Counted from the stretch's first letter, positions 17,484 through 27,481 are shown. The stretch: DNA of 64,000 nt from Mycobacterium sp. ST-F2 (GCF_001905655.1 NZ_JMHT01000006.1:62001-126000); one strand, 5' to 3'. Notes: a model not told the origin generated them from the letters alone. Program-made: numbers and translations.

Positions 17484-18871
17484 CGGTACTCGAGCCTGTC
17501 GAAGTCGTCGGACAGCGCCGCGGCCAGCTCGGTGATCCGGCGCTGGTACGTCTTGGCCAGCAGATCGAACTGGATGTCCGATCCGGCGGCGATGTGCTTG
17601 TCCCACGGCAACACGATGACGCGGCCCGCCGGCACATGCCGCTCGAACTGCTGCACTAGATCATCGACATCGATGTTGGTCTTGCCCGGTGTGACGTGGT
17701 TGATGACGACACACGCCCGGCCCAGCAGATCCTGATATCCGTTCTGCCGCAACCAGTCCATGGTCACCGCGGCCTGGCGGGCACCGTCGATCGAGGCGCT
17801 GGCCACGATGACCAACCCCGACACCGTCGACAGCACGGCGCGCGAGGCCTGGTGGAACAGGCCGGCACCACAGTCGGCGAGCACCAGGTTGTAGTACTGC
17901 GAGACGATCTTGACCGCGGCGGCCCAATCGTCTTCGTTGAAGTCGCGGCGCGCCACGCTGTACTCGGCCGACGACAACACCTCAAGGTTGGAGGCGTTCA
18001 TGCTGGTGTACGCGCGGATGTCGTTGTAGCGCGCAAGTTCCTTGTCGGACAACAGATCCGAGATGGTCGCTGCCGACTGCCGGCCGGCCCGGTCGGCCAG
18101 GTTGCCACCGTCCGGATCGGCATCGACGGCCAGGATCCGGTCACCGCGGACCTTCGCCATGACGGAGCCCAGGGTGACGGTCACGGCCGTCTTGCCGACG
18201 CCGCCCTTCAGCCCGAGGACGCCGATCTGGTAGGAATCGCGGGCGTTTCGCCGTATGCGGGTGTAGAGGTCCAACTCGTACAACTCGTCGGGCGACAGGC
18301 CCAGATTGATACGGGTCAACAGGTACAGCACGTGACGCCAGCCGCGCTGCGACGGCATCTTCACCCCGGCGCGCACACCCACGTGCGACAGCGCGTCGAT
18401 GGCGCGGTGGTCACCGATGGTGGCGGCGGAGGTCTGGTCGGGCATGTGCTGCGCGGTCCATTGCCTGTCCACCCGGGGATTCATGGCGTAGTGCTGTGGC
18501 GGAGGCTGCACGTGCCGCGGGGGCGGAGGCATCATCGGGGCGTGCTGCGGCTGCTCGTACTGGGCGCCGGCCATGGGAGCACCTTGCGGCGGGCGCATCA
18601 GGCCGTTCTGCATGAATTGCATTGGCGTGGGCGGTATTTGAGTGGTCACCTCAGAAGGCCGCGGCGGCGGAACCATGCCGGGCGGCTGCTGCGGCTGGCC
18701 GGCAACGGGCGGTCCCGACGGCGATTCGGCCCCGGCAGCCGAGGCAGCGGCTGCGGAAGCCGACATCTGCGCGGCGGCAGCAAGGGTCGCATGGTCGACG
18801 GTGCGCGTGGCTTCCTCGTTGTCGGCCTGGCCCGGCGAGTTGTTGAAGAGCCGGTCATAGTCGGCGGACAT
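17480..18871 (-). CDS. espI: EspI ortholog, ParA/MinD-type ATPase of ESX-1
   Basis: The ATG at 18871 gives MSADYDRLF, the EspI-type N-terminus. A Pro/Gln/Met-rich low-complexity region (about 20-150) follows, then the EspI core: SQRGWRHVLYLLTRINLGLS, ELDLYTRIRRNARDSYQIGV, the P-loop GLKGGVGKTAVTVTLGS, VDADPDGGNLADRAGRQSAA and VLPWDKHIAAG. From memory this is close to M. tuberculosis EspI (Rv3876) throughout the ATPase part. EspI is a cytosolic nucleotide-binding protein that tunes ESX-1 secretion in response to ATP level. It is followed by a coupled EccD tail instead of a whole eccD1. Confidence 0.88.
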   Translation of the reverse strand: MSADYDRLFNNSPGQADNEEATRTVDHATLAAAAQMSASAAAASAAGAESPSGPPVAGQPQQPPGMVPPPRPSEVTTQIPPTPMQFMQNGLMRPPQGAPMAGAQYEQPQHAPMMPPPPRHVQPPPQHYAMNPRVDRQWTAQHMPDQTSAATIGDHRAIDALSHVGVRAGVKMPSQRGWRHVLYLLTRINLGLSPDELYELDLYTRIRRNARDSYQIGVLGLKGGVGKTAVTVTLGSVMAKVRGDRILAVDADPDGGNLADRAGRQSAATISDLLSDKELARYNDIRAYTSMNASNLEVLSSAEYSVARRDFNEDDWAAAVKIVSQYYNLVLADCGAGLFHQASRAVLSTVSGLVIVASASIDGARQAAVTMDWLRQNGYQDLLGRACVVINHVTPGKTNIDVDDLVQQFERHVPAGRVIVLPWDKHIAAGSDIQFDLLAKTYQRRITELAAALSDDFDRLEYR

Positions 18872-19213
18872 GAGTACCTCTCGATTGTGTGCGGATTCCT
18901 CCGGGAACGCACATCCAGTGGGCAGGGTCGACCCTACGCCGACCTGCACACCTCCTGTGTTGCCTCGTGTGGATCGCTCAGCCGAACCACGCTGTGACGC
19001 CGGTCCCCGTGTGTGTGCAGCATGCGCTCCCCGACCCCCTTGCGTGTCGGGGCGAAGTGTCGGTAGGTGACATCCGGTGACGAGCTGTACCGAAGTCCGT
19101 CATACCCTTCGGCACGGCGACCGGCCTAGCCGTTCTCTCGGCAGTGCTTGACGTGGTCGATACTGGGATGGCACCCGCGTCGAGCGAACTTCAGGAGAGA
19201 AAGCGCGTATTCG
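18872..19213. promoter_or_regulatory. Divergent intergenic region between two EspI-type genes
   Basis: This 342-bp stretch shows no convincing gene. It holds the presumed promoters of espI (minus) and of the second EspI-like gene (plus). A perfect 7-bp-arm hairpin CCCCGAC...GTCGGGG lies at 19029-19052. No other motif is clear. Confidence 0.4.
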
Positions 19214-20416
19214 GTGACTGACCACTTCGAACCGCAGCCGGGCCCCCCGGAAAGCGCTTTTGCCGGCCATCCCGTGAACACGCCGCCGGCTTGGCCCCGC
19301 GTCAATCCGCCGGCGAACAACACCTCAGGCATGCAGCACACCGAGCCGTTGCAACGCCGCACCGGATACCCACCGCAGCCGGGTCCCATCCAGCCAGGCC
19401 CCTTCCAGCCCGGCCCGCCGCCGCACCAGCCGTGGCCGCATGGCCCGCAGGGCCAGTTCACGGCGCCCGGGTCATACGCCGACGCCATCCGCCGCGACGA
19501 CCTGATCCGGGCCCGTAAGCCCGAGCCCGGTCGGGGCTGGCGCAAGTCGCTCTTCAAGGCGACATTCGGACTGGTCAATCTCGGTCCGTCTCCCGACGAG
19601 ATCCATGAAGCCCAGCAGATCAACCGGATCCGGTCGGCGCTGTCGGGCCACTACAAGGTCGGCGTCATGGGCAAGGGCGGCGTCGGTAAGACGACGGTGT
19701 CCGCCTCTATCGGGTCGCTGTTCGCCGAGCTCCGGCAGGAGGATCGGGTGGTGGCTGTCGACGCCGACACCGCGTTCGGCAAGCTCGGCAGCCGGGTCGA
19801 TCCCAAGGCGCTGAGCTCGTACTGGGAGTTGGCGTCCGACCAGCATCTCGAGAGTTTCGCCGACATCCGCAACCGGGTCGGCAGCAACGCCGCCGGCCTG
19901 TTCGTGCTGGCCGGTGAGGCCAGCCCGGCCCGGCGCCGCGTGCTCGATCCCGCGGTGTACCGGGAGGCGGCCGCGCGGCTGGATCGTCATTTCACCATCT
20001 CGATCATCGACTGCAGCTCGACGATGGACAGCCCCGTCACCCAGGAGGTGCTCCGGGACCTGGACGCGCTCATCGTGGTGTCGTCGCCCTGGGTCGACGG
20101 CGCCGGCGCGGCGGGGCAGACGCTCGATTGGCTGGCGGCGCACGGCCTCAATGGTCTGCTGCAGCGAACTGTGGTGGTACTCAACGATTCCGACGGTCAT
20201 GCCGACAAACGCACGCGTTCGGTGCTGGCGCAGCAGTTCGCCGGGCAGGGGCAGGCCGTCGTCGAAGTTCCGTTCGACGGGCACCTGCGGCCGGGCGGCG
20301 TCATCGCCGGCACACGGGAGATGACACCGGCGACCCGGCGCGCGTTCATCGAGATCGCCGCCGCGCTGGCCGCCAACTTCCCGACCGCCGACGACCGGCA
20401 CCGCGATCGGTCCTGA
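19214..20416 (+). CDS. EspI-like ParA/MinD-type ATPase, second copy
   Basis: The protein has about 400 residues from the GTG at 19214; a longer TTG start at 19148 is possible. The Pro-rich N-terminus (PPQPGPIQPGPFQPGPPPH) leads into the EspI-type adaptor (GRGWRKSLFKATFGLVNLG, SPDEIHEAQQINRIRSAL). A deviant Walker A P-loop MGKGGVGKTTVSASIGS follows, then AVDADTAFGKLGSRVD and the Walker B-like IIDCSSTMDSPVT. It is more diverged from EspI than the neighbour. It resembles the ParA-like proteins found in other ESX loci (Rv3888c type). It sits 81 bp before the SseB-like/WXG/Rhs toxin genes, on the same strand, so it may assist export of that toxin. Confidence 0.8.
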   Translation: MTDHFEPQPGPPESAFAGHPVNTPPAWPRVNPPANNTSGMQHTEPLQRRTGYPPQPGPIQPGPFQPGPPPHQPWPHGPQGQFTAPGSYADAIRRDDLIRARKPEPGRGWRKSLFKATFGLVNLGPSPDEIHEAQQINRIRSALSGHYKVGVMGKGGVGKTTVSASIGSLFAELRQEDRVVAVDADTAFGKLGSRVDPKALSSYWELASDQHLESFADIRNRVGSNAAGLFVLAGEASPARRRVLDPAVYREAAARLDRHFTISIIDCSSTMDSPVTQEVLRDLDALIVVSSPWVDGAGAAGQTLDWLAAHGLNGLLQRTVVVLNDSDGHADKRTRSVLAQQFAGQGQAVVEVPFDGHLRPGGVIAGTREMTPATRRAFIEIAAALAANFPTADDRHRDRS

Positions 20417-20497
20417 TCCCATAGGACGTCGGGACGACCAGCTCGATGGCCAGGTACCCTGCATGAGAAAGGTTGTCCAAGCGCACCGGGGGGAGCC

Positions 20498-20893
20498 GTG
20501 GATTTCGTCCAAGAGCGTGCCGCGTTCTGCGCGGGATTCGGCGATGGCGCTGCCCTGATCGCGGGGCTCCGAGCGGCGCCTCTGATCCTGCCACTGGACG
20601 TCGACGGCCAGATACCCACGTGGATCTGGAACGGCGTTCCTTGGCTCGCCGCATTCACCAGTGCCCGGCGTTGCGAGGCATTCGCACTGGCCGCAGGTCG
20701 CAATACCAGCGCCATCGAGGTTCGTACGGTGCGGGGGGCCGCATTGGTGGACGAAATTCTGGACAAGGCACCCACACCGACGGGATTGGTGGTAGACGCC
20801 GCCAGCCATGACGTGATGGTGTTTCCTTCGACGCGGGAATTGACCCCGCATTGCTACATAGACCTCGATACCAGTGAGGTAGTGAAGACGTGA
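20498..20893 (+). CDS. SseB-like (PF07179-type) small protein ahead of the Rhs toxin
   Basis: The protein has 131 residues, starting at a GTG behind GGGGGGAG. The segment LPLDVDGQIPTWIWNGVPWL, then AAFTSARRCEAFAL, VRTVRGAALVDEIL and GLVVDAASHDVMVF, fits the SseB N-terminal domain seen in many actinobacterial proteins next to T7SS toxins. It is presumably a cytosolic chaperone or accessory factor. The stop overlaps the next start (GTGA), so it is translationally coupled to the WXG-like gene and probably transcribed with the Rhs toxin. Confidence 0.65.
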   Translation: MDFVQERAAFCAGFGDGAALIAGLRAAPLILPLDVDGQIPTWIWNGVPWLAAFTSARRCEAFALAAGRNTSAIEVRTVRGAALVDEILDKAPTPTGLVVDAASHDVMVFPSTRELTPHCYIDLDTSEVVKT

Positions 20894-21489
20894 GCGTCAA
20901 GGTTCTCAATGTCAACCCGGACACCCTCAAACAGGCCCGCGACGGTATCAACGGGGTGATCGATGGGCTGGGTGGCTACGGCGGCCAGATGGGTCGCGGC
21001 TTCAGCGACCTGTCACTGACGGGCGAGCAGATCAGCCACCCCGATGCAAAATCCGCCTACGACAACTATCTCGACCGCTGGGAGTGGGGCACACGCGCCC
21101 TGATCGTCAAGGCGAACGATATCGGTGAGGCGCTGGATCTGGGCGCTGGCCGATATGAACTCCAAGAGGAGTACTACAACAACGCTCTCAAGGACATGGC
21201 CAATGACCTGGTCGGTGACCCCAGTCTGCAGAAAGAACAGATCGACAAGATGTCCTGGGGCGCGCTGGTCGGTCACAACGTCAACCAACTGACCAACCCG
21301 GACTGGTCAGCGGAGTCTTTCCAAAACGTCGCCAAACCTGCGCTGGAGCAGAGCTGGAACTCGATCCAGGAGAACGCCGGCCAGGCCACCCGGAATTTGA
21401 TCATTCCGGGTGAGGCCATCCAGTCGACAGTGGACGGCTTCACCGCGCCGGAGCAGAAACCCACCGAGCCCAGCCATCCGGCGCCCTAG
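20890..21489 (+). CDS. WXG-like alpha-helical protein, probable Rhs toxin partner
   Basis: The protein has 199 residues and is predicted almost entirely helical. It opens with VLNVNPDTLKQARDGINGVI, a typical N-terminal helix of small ESX proteins. A hairpin with HPDAKSAYDNYLDRWEWGTR follows, in which the D/W-rich turn replaces a canonical WxG. The C-terminal third is helical and ends in a Pro-rich tail. It lies 34 bp before the 1985-residue Rhs toxin, which itself begins with an ESX-type helical domain. Two-helix partner proteins of T7SS polymorphic toxins occupy this place in other bacteria. A partner or chaperone role is inference; no exact family was recognised. Confidence 0.6.
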   Translation: MSVKVLNVNPDTLKQARDGINGVIDGLGGYGGQMGRGFSDLSLTGEQISHPDAKSAYDNYLDRWEWGTRALIVKANDIGEALDLGAGRYELQEEYYNNALKDMANDLVGDPSLQKEQIDKMSWGALVGHNVNQLTNPDWSAESFQNVAKPALEQSWNSIQENAGQATRNLIIPGEAIQSTVDGFTAPEQKPTEPSHPAP

Positions 21490-21523
21490 CCGGACCCATT
21501 TCCGCGGAGTCGGGTGAAATACG

Positions 21524-24500
21524 GTGGGGTTCTGGGACGATCTGGTCGACGTCGGTGAGGATCTCTACGACGGCGGCAAGCGACTGCTGGGCGAGGTAGT
21601 CGACACCACGACCGACGCTGCCGGGGATGTGCTGGATGCGGTGGGCGCCGACGGCCTGGCCGACGACGTCCGCGACTTCGGCGGCGGCATAGCCGATCAG
21701 TTGGGCGCGACAACCGCCGAGAAGAACCTCGGTGAATCCGATGACCCCAAGGATTTGATTCACGGTGATCCGGGTGCCATGCGGGGCCGAGCCGGTGAGT
21801 TGGAGAACCTTAGCAAGAATTTTCAGTCGACAGGCGAGGGCCTACGCGGCATCAGTGTCGGGAACTTCGAGGGTGAGGCAGCTGACGCCTACCACCAGAC
21901 CATCAACGAAGAGGTGCCGAAATGGCTGACGGCCGCCGCGTCGGCCGGCGCAGCGTCCGGTGCGCTCAATGCCCTCGCTCCGGTGGTCGAGTCGGCGCAG
22001 ACGCAGGCGGCCGAAGCGATCCGACTGTGGAACGAGGCCAAACAAAAGGAAGCGGAGTGGGAGTCCAAGAGGGACGCCTACGACGACGCGGTCGACCGCA
22101 AGAACGCCGGTGCCGACATCACGTTGCCACCGCATCCGGGCGAGAACCCTGGGCCAGGTCTTCGAAACCATGCTGTCGAAACCCTGAACCGGGCACGCGA
22201 GTCCCGTAACACTGCCGCTGCCACTGCGGCGGCGGCGTTCAAGGACGCTGCCGACGACGCACCGGAGAAGCCGCCAGGCGGTGAGCGGTTGCTGGCCAAC
22301 CTCGGTGATCTGCGCGAGGTGGGCAACATGTTCACCGGGCATATGCTGGTCGGATTGACCGGGGCGGTCACCGACATGGGCAAGCTGCTGCGCACGGTGA
22401 ATCCGACCGACCCCTACAACGTCGCTCACCCGGCGCAGTATCTTGCCAACACCTCGCAGGTGGGCGCCGGGTTGGTCAATATGGCGGCCCACCCGGACAA
22501 GCTCATCGAAGGGATCGTCGGTACCGGGTGGGGTACCGATCCGGGTCAGGCGACAGGTGCGTTGCTCGCGAACTTGATTCCGATGGGCCCCAAGGGCTCC
22601 GGTGTCATGAAATCCCTGTTGTCGGACGCTGTCCGCGGCGGCGAGCGCAGCGCGGCCCACGGGGTCGAACGTTCAGCCGCGGGCGCCGCGACGCCGAATT
22701 CCCCCGCGGTGGCTCACGGCACCCCGCATGACAGCCCCGGTGCCGGCCTCAGCGACACCCGGCCGCACTCGGACCCCACCCCCGCGGCGCAGCCTCACGA
22801 AAGTGCGGCGACGCCGCACGACACATCGCATCAACCCGAACCACGGGCCGAGCATCCCCGGACCGCCGATCCGCCGTCGGCCGAACGGCCTCCTGCGGAT
22901 CACTCGCCATCACCCGAGCGGCACGAGAACCCCGATCAGGGCGCGCTGGACCACCGGTCCCCCGACCCGCAGCCGCACCACGAATCACCGGCGGTGGACC
23001 GGACTCCCGACCAGCATGCCGATTCCCCGTCTACGCATGACCGGCCTTCAGAGTCCCCCCACCGCCCCGACGAGCCGGACACACCACGCCACGATCCCGA
23101 CGGGCGTGACCCGGAGCCGCGTCAGGAACGCACCCCCGACGAGACGCCCACCCCGCGCGATCACACGGACGGCCCGGCCGAGCGGCCCGTCCCGCACGAC
23201 AAAACACCGGACGTTGACGCGCCGTCCGAACATCCCAAGCCGGACGCCGACAAACCCGCCGAGCGCCCGACCACAGAGCGCACCGAACCAGCCCGCGCAC
23301 CGCAGGACACCGCAGCGCCGAAACCGGACGGTCCACATGTTGCGGACCGCCCCGCCGAGCCGGCCCGGAACGACTCCGCTCCGGCAAACAACAATTCCCC
23401 TGCGCCCCATACGAATACACCGAATCAGCCGTCGCCGGCGAACCCGGCGCGTGCCGATGGACCGATGCCGGCGCGGGACACGCCCGGCCCGGCTCCGCGT
23501 GATGTGCCGGTCGCCCGCGATGCGCCTGCAGCCAAGGCCGACATCCCCGCGAGCGCGAAGCCCAGCCCCGCGTCGGCGGCGGACCACACGCCTCGTCCCG
23601 TGGCCGCTGCCGCCAAAGAAGCAGCAGCCGCTCCGGCGGATGGTGCTCGCCCGATTGAGGCTGTCGCAGTGGTGGATCGGCCCGGCCCGGCAGCCGTGCC
23701 GGAGAAGGCGGCGCCGACCAAGGCCGGCGACCACGGCGGCAATGGTGACGGCCACAAGGGCACTGACGATCCGCACGATCCCAAAGATGACGGCGCCTTC
23801 ACCAACAATGAGGCGGCGGACCACGCCAAGAACGACCCGTCCGCCTCGAACGAGCCCGGTGACACCAAAGTCTGCGGCGACCCGGTCGACATGGCCACCG
23901 GCGAGTACACGCTGCCGGCCGTCGACGTCGACCTGCCCGCGGTCTTGGGCCTGCGTCTGACCCGCATCCACAAATCGGGCTATCGCGCCGGGGTGTGGCT
24001 GGGTCCGTCGTGGTCGTGCACCTTCGATTCCCGGGTCATCGTTACCACCGATTCGATCACCACCGTCGACGCCGACGGCACCATGTTGTCCTTCGACCAC
24101 CCGGTCGCAGATGAGCCGAGCACCGCACGCACCGGGCGGGCGTGGCAGCTATGGAACGCACCGGGCGGCGGCTACCGGCTCACACCCCCGCATTCGGGGC
24201 GCAGCTACCACTTCGCACCCAAACCACACCTGCGCGGATCGGACATCGCGGCGGGTGTCATCTTCATCTCCGCGATCACCGATGCCCACAGCAATCGGAT
24301 CCTGTTCACCTACAACGATTCCGGCGCCCCCTCCGGGGTGGTGCACTCCGGTGGTTACCGCGTCGGCGTGGACTGCGCCGGGCCACGGATCCGTGGCTAC
24401 ACGTTGGCCACCGACACCACCTCCCATGTGCTGCGCCGGTTCGGTTACACCCGTGGGGATCTCACGACCGTCACCGACGCCGCCGGGGCGACAACAACAT

Positions 24501-27481
24501 TCGAGTACGACGCGCATCATCGGATGACGGCATGGATCGATTCGATCGGCGCCCACTACGCCAATACCTACGACGAACGCGGCCGGGTTGTGCACCAGAG
24601 CGGTGACAATGGCGTCTGGTCGGGTTCGTTCACGTACTCCGAAGACAGCAACGGCCGTACCAGCACCTACACCGACGCGCTCGGTGCCACCACGGTCTTC
24701 GGGTTCGATGCGGATCTGCGTCCCCGCGCGGTGGCCGATCCGCTCGGCCGGGTCACCCGCACCGATTTCAACGCCGACCGCGACCCACTGGACATCACCG
24801 ATCCCGCCGGTGCAACCGCCACCTTGCGGTACACCGCCGAGGGCATGCCGGCCCAGATCACCGACCCGCTCGGGCAGATCACCACCATCGGCTACACCGA
24901 CACCGCCGCCGGGCCCCGGCCGGCGCGGATCACCGCCCCCGATGGTGCGGTGACCACCTTCATCTACGACGACGCCGGTAACCGGGTGCAGATGCGCGAC
25001 CCGGGCGGCGGCACCTGGCGTTGGGGATACAACGGTGCCGGCGCGATCACCGAACGGTTCGATCCGCTGGAGCGACGCACCGCCTACACCACCAACGCCG
25101 CCGGGTTGCCGACTGTCATCACCGACCCGGCCGGCTTCGAAACCGGTTGCACCTACGATGATTTCGGTAATCTGATCGAGATCGCCGGCCCGGACCACAC
25201 GGTGACCCGGCTGACCTACGACTCCGCAGGCCGGTTACTCACCCGGACCGCGCCGGACGGATCGTCGGAGTCCTGGACCTATGACGGTGAAGGCAACCGC
25301 ACCTCGCACACCAATGCAGTGGGCTCGACCACCCGCTGGGAGTACGGGTTCTACGACCTGCCGGTGACGCGCGTCGACGCTGACGGGTCGCGTACCCATT
25401 ACAGCTACGACACGGCGCGCCGGCTGGTCGCGGTCACCAACCCCGCCGGACTAACCTGGTCCTACACCTACGCCGCAGACGGAATGCTCGCCGCGCAAAC
25501 CGATTTCAACGGTGCGACCACCAGCTACATCTACGACGGCGCGGGCCGGTTGGCCTCACGCACCAATGCCGCGGGGCAGACCCTGACCTACCACCGTGAT
25601 CGGACCGGGCGGGTCACCGCCGAGGTCAGCAGCGGTGGCGACTACGCCGGCGAGCGCACCGACTACACCTTCGATGTGGCTGGTCGGTTGGTGGTGGCGC
25701 AGATGCCGTGGGGGCGTGTCGAATACGGGTATGACGCGGCGGGGCGGGTGATTTCCGAAACCGTCGATGGGCACACGGTCCAGTCGGTGTTCAACACCGC
25801 CGGCGAACGCATCGAAACGTTCACCCCGACGGGTGTGCGGACCTCCCTGTCCTATGACCGGCGCGGGGACATCGACACCCTCACCACCGCCGGGCAGCGC
25901 TGCGACATCACCCGCGACGAAACCGGGCGTGCCACCCGCCTGCAATACGGCACCACCGCCATCGACTCCACCTTCGACACCACCGGGCGCCTGGCTGCAC
26001 GCCACGTCCTGGCCGGGCTGCGTGACCTGTCCGTGCTGAACCTGGACGGCCGAACCGCCTCCAGCCCACAGGTACTGGCCGCCGCGGCCTACACCTACCG
26101 GCCCGATGACACCCTGGCTGCCGTCACCACCACCGACCCCACCACACCCATGCTCGGCACCGCCGCCACCTACGGCACCGACCCCCTGGGACGCCTCGTC
26201 TCCCGACACACCGCAGACGCGGGCGTCGAGACCACCCTCTTCGACCCGGCCGCCAACCCCACCATCACCACCAACCCCGGCACACGCTGGCGCTACGACG
26301 GCACCCGACTCATCGACGACGGACGTACCCGCTACCACTACGACCCCGCCGGCCGACTCATCCGCACCGTCACCAAACGCCTGAACCGCACACCCGACAT
26401 CTGGCACTACCGCTGGGACGCCGCCGATCGCCTGCGCGCGGTCACCACCCCCGACGGGCAGACCTACCGTTACACCTACGACCCGTCCGGGCGCCGCCTG
26501 TCCAAAACCAACGGGCACACCACCACCCGCTTCGCTTGGCACGGCACCCAACTCGTCGAACAAACCACCACCACGGCCGGTGACAGCACCGCCGGCGACA
26601 CCGTGTCCTGGTCCTACCTCCCCGGCCGCCACACCCCCCACACCCAAACCCACACCCGCACAACACACTCGGCCCTGCGCCCCGGCCAACTCGCCCTCAA
26701 CAGCCCCGCAGCACCAACGCAGCAGAATGAGGTCGACCGCCAGTTCTACGCCATCATCACCGACCACATCGACACCCCCACCGCACTCCTAGACCCCACC
26801 ACCAACACCCTCACCGGCCACGCACACACCACCATGTGGGGCACCACCACCTGGACCGGCACCGACACCCCCCTGCGCTACCCCGGCCAATACCACGACC
26901 CCGAAACAAACCTCCACTACAACCACCACCGCTACTACCAACCCACCACCGGCGCCTACCTCACCCCCGACCCCCTCGGACTGGCCCCCACACCAAATCC
27001 GTACACATACCCGGGAAACCCCACCGCATACACCGACCCCCACGGACTGAGCCCATGCGATCCTCGGAAGTCGCCCGGTACAGCCACGGGCGGCGAAGGC
27101 CTTCGGCACATAAGTCAGGGCGAACGGTGGCTCCGCGGGACGGAGGGCAACGCAGGCCGGATCCCAGGCCAGATCGCTGACGCCATGAGGGGACGCGACT
27201 TCAAGACTTTCGACGATTTCCGCCAACAATTCTGGCGGGAAATATCGCAACACCCCGAGTTGCGAGGTCAATTTAGCCCGCAAAATCAGGTTCGAATAGC
27301 GAATGGCAATTCACCATTCGCGGCTCAGAGTCAATGGCATAACGGTTCATCGGTCTATAATTTGCATCATATCGATCCGATATACAACGGCGGCAGGGTC
27401 TATGACCTGGACAATATTGCGGTCGTAACTCCGAGGTATCACGCTGACGTTCTCGACACTGGGTATCATTACAATCGCTGA
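21524..27481 (+). CDS. Rhs polymorphic toxin: T7SS-type N-terminus, Rhs shell, colicin-like HNH DNase tip
   Basis: The protein has 1985 residues. Residues 1-290 are a helical T7SS/WXG-type export region (GNFEGEAADAYHQTINEEVP). Residues 360-770 are a Pro/Asp/His-rich linker. From about 785 the DUF6531-type entry (GDPVDMATGEYTLPAVDVDL) leads into Rhs/YD repeats to about 1800. The shell-ending motif DPLGLAP and the PYTYPGNPTAYTDPHGLSPC stretch follow. The tip (about 1860-1985) matches the colicin/pyocin DNase domain: FDDFRQQFWREISQHPEL, then LHHIDPI (H1948, H1949), YDLDNIAVVTP (N1964) and H1973. The normal last zinc histidine (HxxxH) is leucine 1977. The tip and the immunity gene after it have visibly lower GC than the shell, as expected for swapped cassettes. 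Expected target: chromosomal DNA of rival cells. Confidence 0.88.
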   Translation: MGFWDDLVDVGEDLYDGGKRLLGEVVDTTTDAAGDVLDAVGADGLADDVRDFGGGIADQLGATTAEKNLGESDDPKDLIHGDPGAMRGRAGELENLSKNFQSTGEGLRGISVGNFEGEAADAYHQTINEEVPKWLTAAASAGAASGALNALAPVVESAQTQAAEAIRLWNEAKQKEAEWESKRDAYDDAVDRKNAGADITLPPHPGENPGPGLRNHAVETLNRARESRNTAAATAAAAFKDAADDAPEKPPGGERLLANLGDLREVGNMFTGHMLVGLTGAVTDMGKLLRTVNPTDPYNVAHPAQYLANTSQVGAGLVNMAAHPDKLIEGIVGTGWGTDPGQATGALLANLIPMGPKGSGVMKSLLSDAVRGGERSAAHGVERSAAGAATPNSPAVAHGTPHDSPGAGLSDTRPHSDPTPAAQPHESAATPHDTSHQPEPRAEHPRTADPPSAERPPADHSPSPERHENPDQGALDHRSPDPQPHHESPAVDRTPDQHADSPSTHDRPSESPHRPDEPDTPRHDPDGRDPEPRQERTPDETPTPRDHTDGPAERPVPHDKTPDVDAPSEHPKPDADKPAERPTTERTEPARAPQDTAAPKPDGPHVADRPAEPARNDSAPANNNSPAPHTNTPNQPSPANPARADGPMPARDTPGPAPRDVPVARDAPAAKADIPASAKPSPASAADHTPRPVAAAAKEAAAAPADGARPIEAVAVVDRPGPAAVPEKAAPTKAGDHGGNGDGHKGTDDPHDPKDDGAFTNNEAADHAKNDPSASNEPGDTKVCGDPVDMATGEYTLPAVDVDLPAVLGLRLTRIHKSGYRAGVWLGPSWSCTFDSRVIVTTDSITTVDADGTMLSFDHPVADEPSTARTGRAWQLWNAPGGGYRLTPPHSGRSYHFAPKPHLRGSDIAAGVIFISAITDAHSNRILFTYNDSGAPSGVVHSGGYRVGVDCAGPRIRGYTLATDTTSHVLRRFGYTRGDLTTVTDAAGATTTFEYDAHHRMTAWIDSIGAHYANTYDERGRVVHQSGDNGVWSGSFTYSEDSNGRTSTYTDALGATTVFGFDADLRPRAVADPLGRVTRTDFNADRDPLDITDPAGATATLRYTAEGMPAQITDPLGQITTIGYTDTAAGPRPARITAPDGAVTTFIYDDAGNRVQMRDPGGGTWRWGYNGAGAITERFDPLERRTAYTTNAAGLPTVITDPAGFETGCTYDDFGNLIEIAGPDHTVTRLTYDSAGRLLTRTAPDGSSESWTYDGEGNRTSHTNAVGSTTRWEYGFYDLPVTRVDADGSRTHYSYDTARRLVAVTNPAGLTWSYTYAADGMLAAQTDFNGATTSYIYDGAGRLASRTNAAGQTLTYHRDRTGRVTAEVSSGGDYAGERTDYTFDVAGRLVVAQMPWGRVEYGYDAAGRVISETVDGHTVQSVFNTAGERIETFTPTGVRTSLSYDRRGDIDTLTTAGQRCDITRDETGRATRLQYGTTAIDSTFDTTGRLAARHVLAGLRDLSVLNLDGRTASSPQVLAAAAYTYRPDDTLAAVTTTDPTTPMLGTAATYGTDPLGRLVSRHTADAGVETTLFDPAANPTITTNPGTRWRYDGTRLIDDGRTRYHYDPAGRLIRTVTKRLNRTPDIWHYRWDAADRLRAVTTPDGQTYRYTYDPSGRRLSKTNGHTTTRFAWHGTQLVEQTTTTAGDSTAGDTVSWSYLPGRHTPHTQTHTRTTHSALRPGQLALNSPAAPTQQNEVDRQFYAIITDHIDTPTALLDPTTNTLTGHAHTTMWGTTTWTGTDTPLRYPGQYHDPETNLHYNHHRYYQPTTGAYLTPDPLGLAPTPNPYTYPGNPTAYTDPHGLSPCDPRKSPGTATGGEGLRHISQGERWLRGTEGNAGRIPGQIADAMRGRDFKTFDDFRQQFWREISQHPELRGQFSPQNQVRIANGNSPFAAQSQWHNGSSVYNLHHIDPIYNGGRVYDLDNIAVVTPRYHADVLDTGYHYNR

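Noticed and set aside
22728..23960. 410-codon ORF in another frame of the Rhs linker
   Set aside because: Arg/Pro/Thr-rich shadow of the Pro-rich linker; no start signal; the Rhs frame continues through on both sides.
25556..26767. 403-codon minus-strand ORF opposite the Rhs repeats
   Set aside because: Gly/Val-rich antisense of repetitive YD-repeat coding sequence; no domain.
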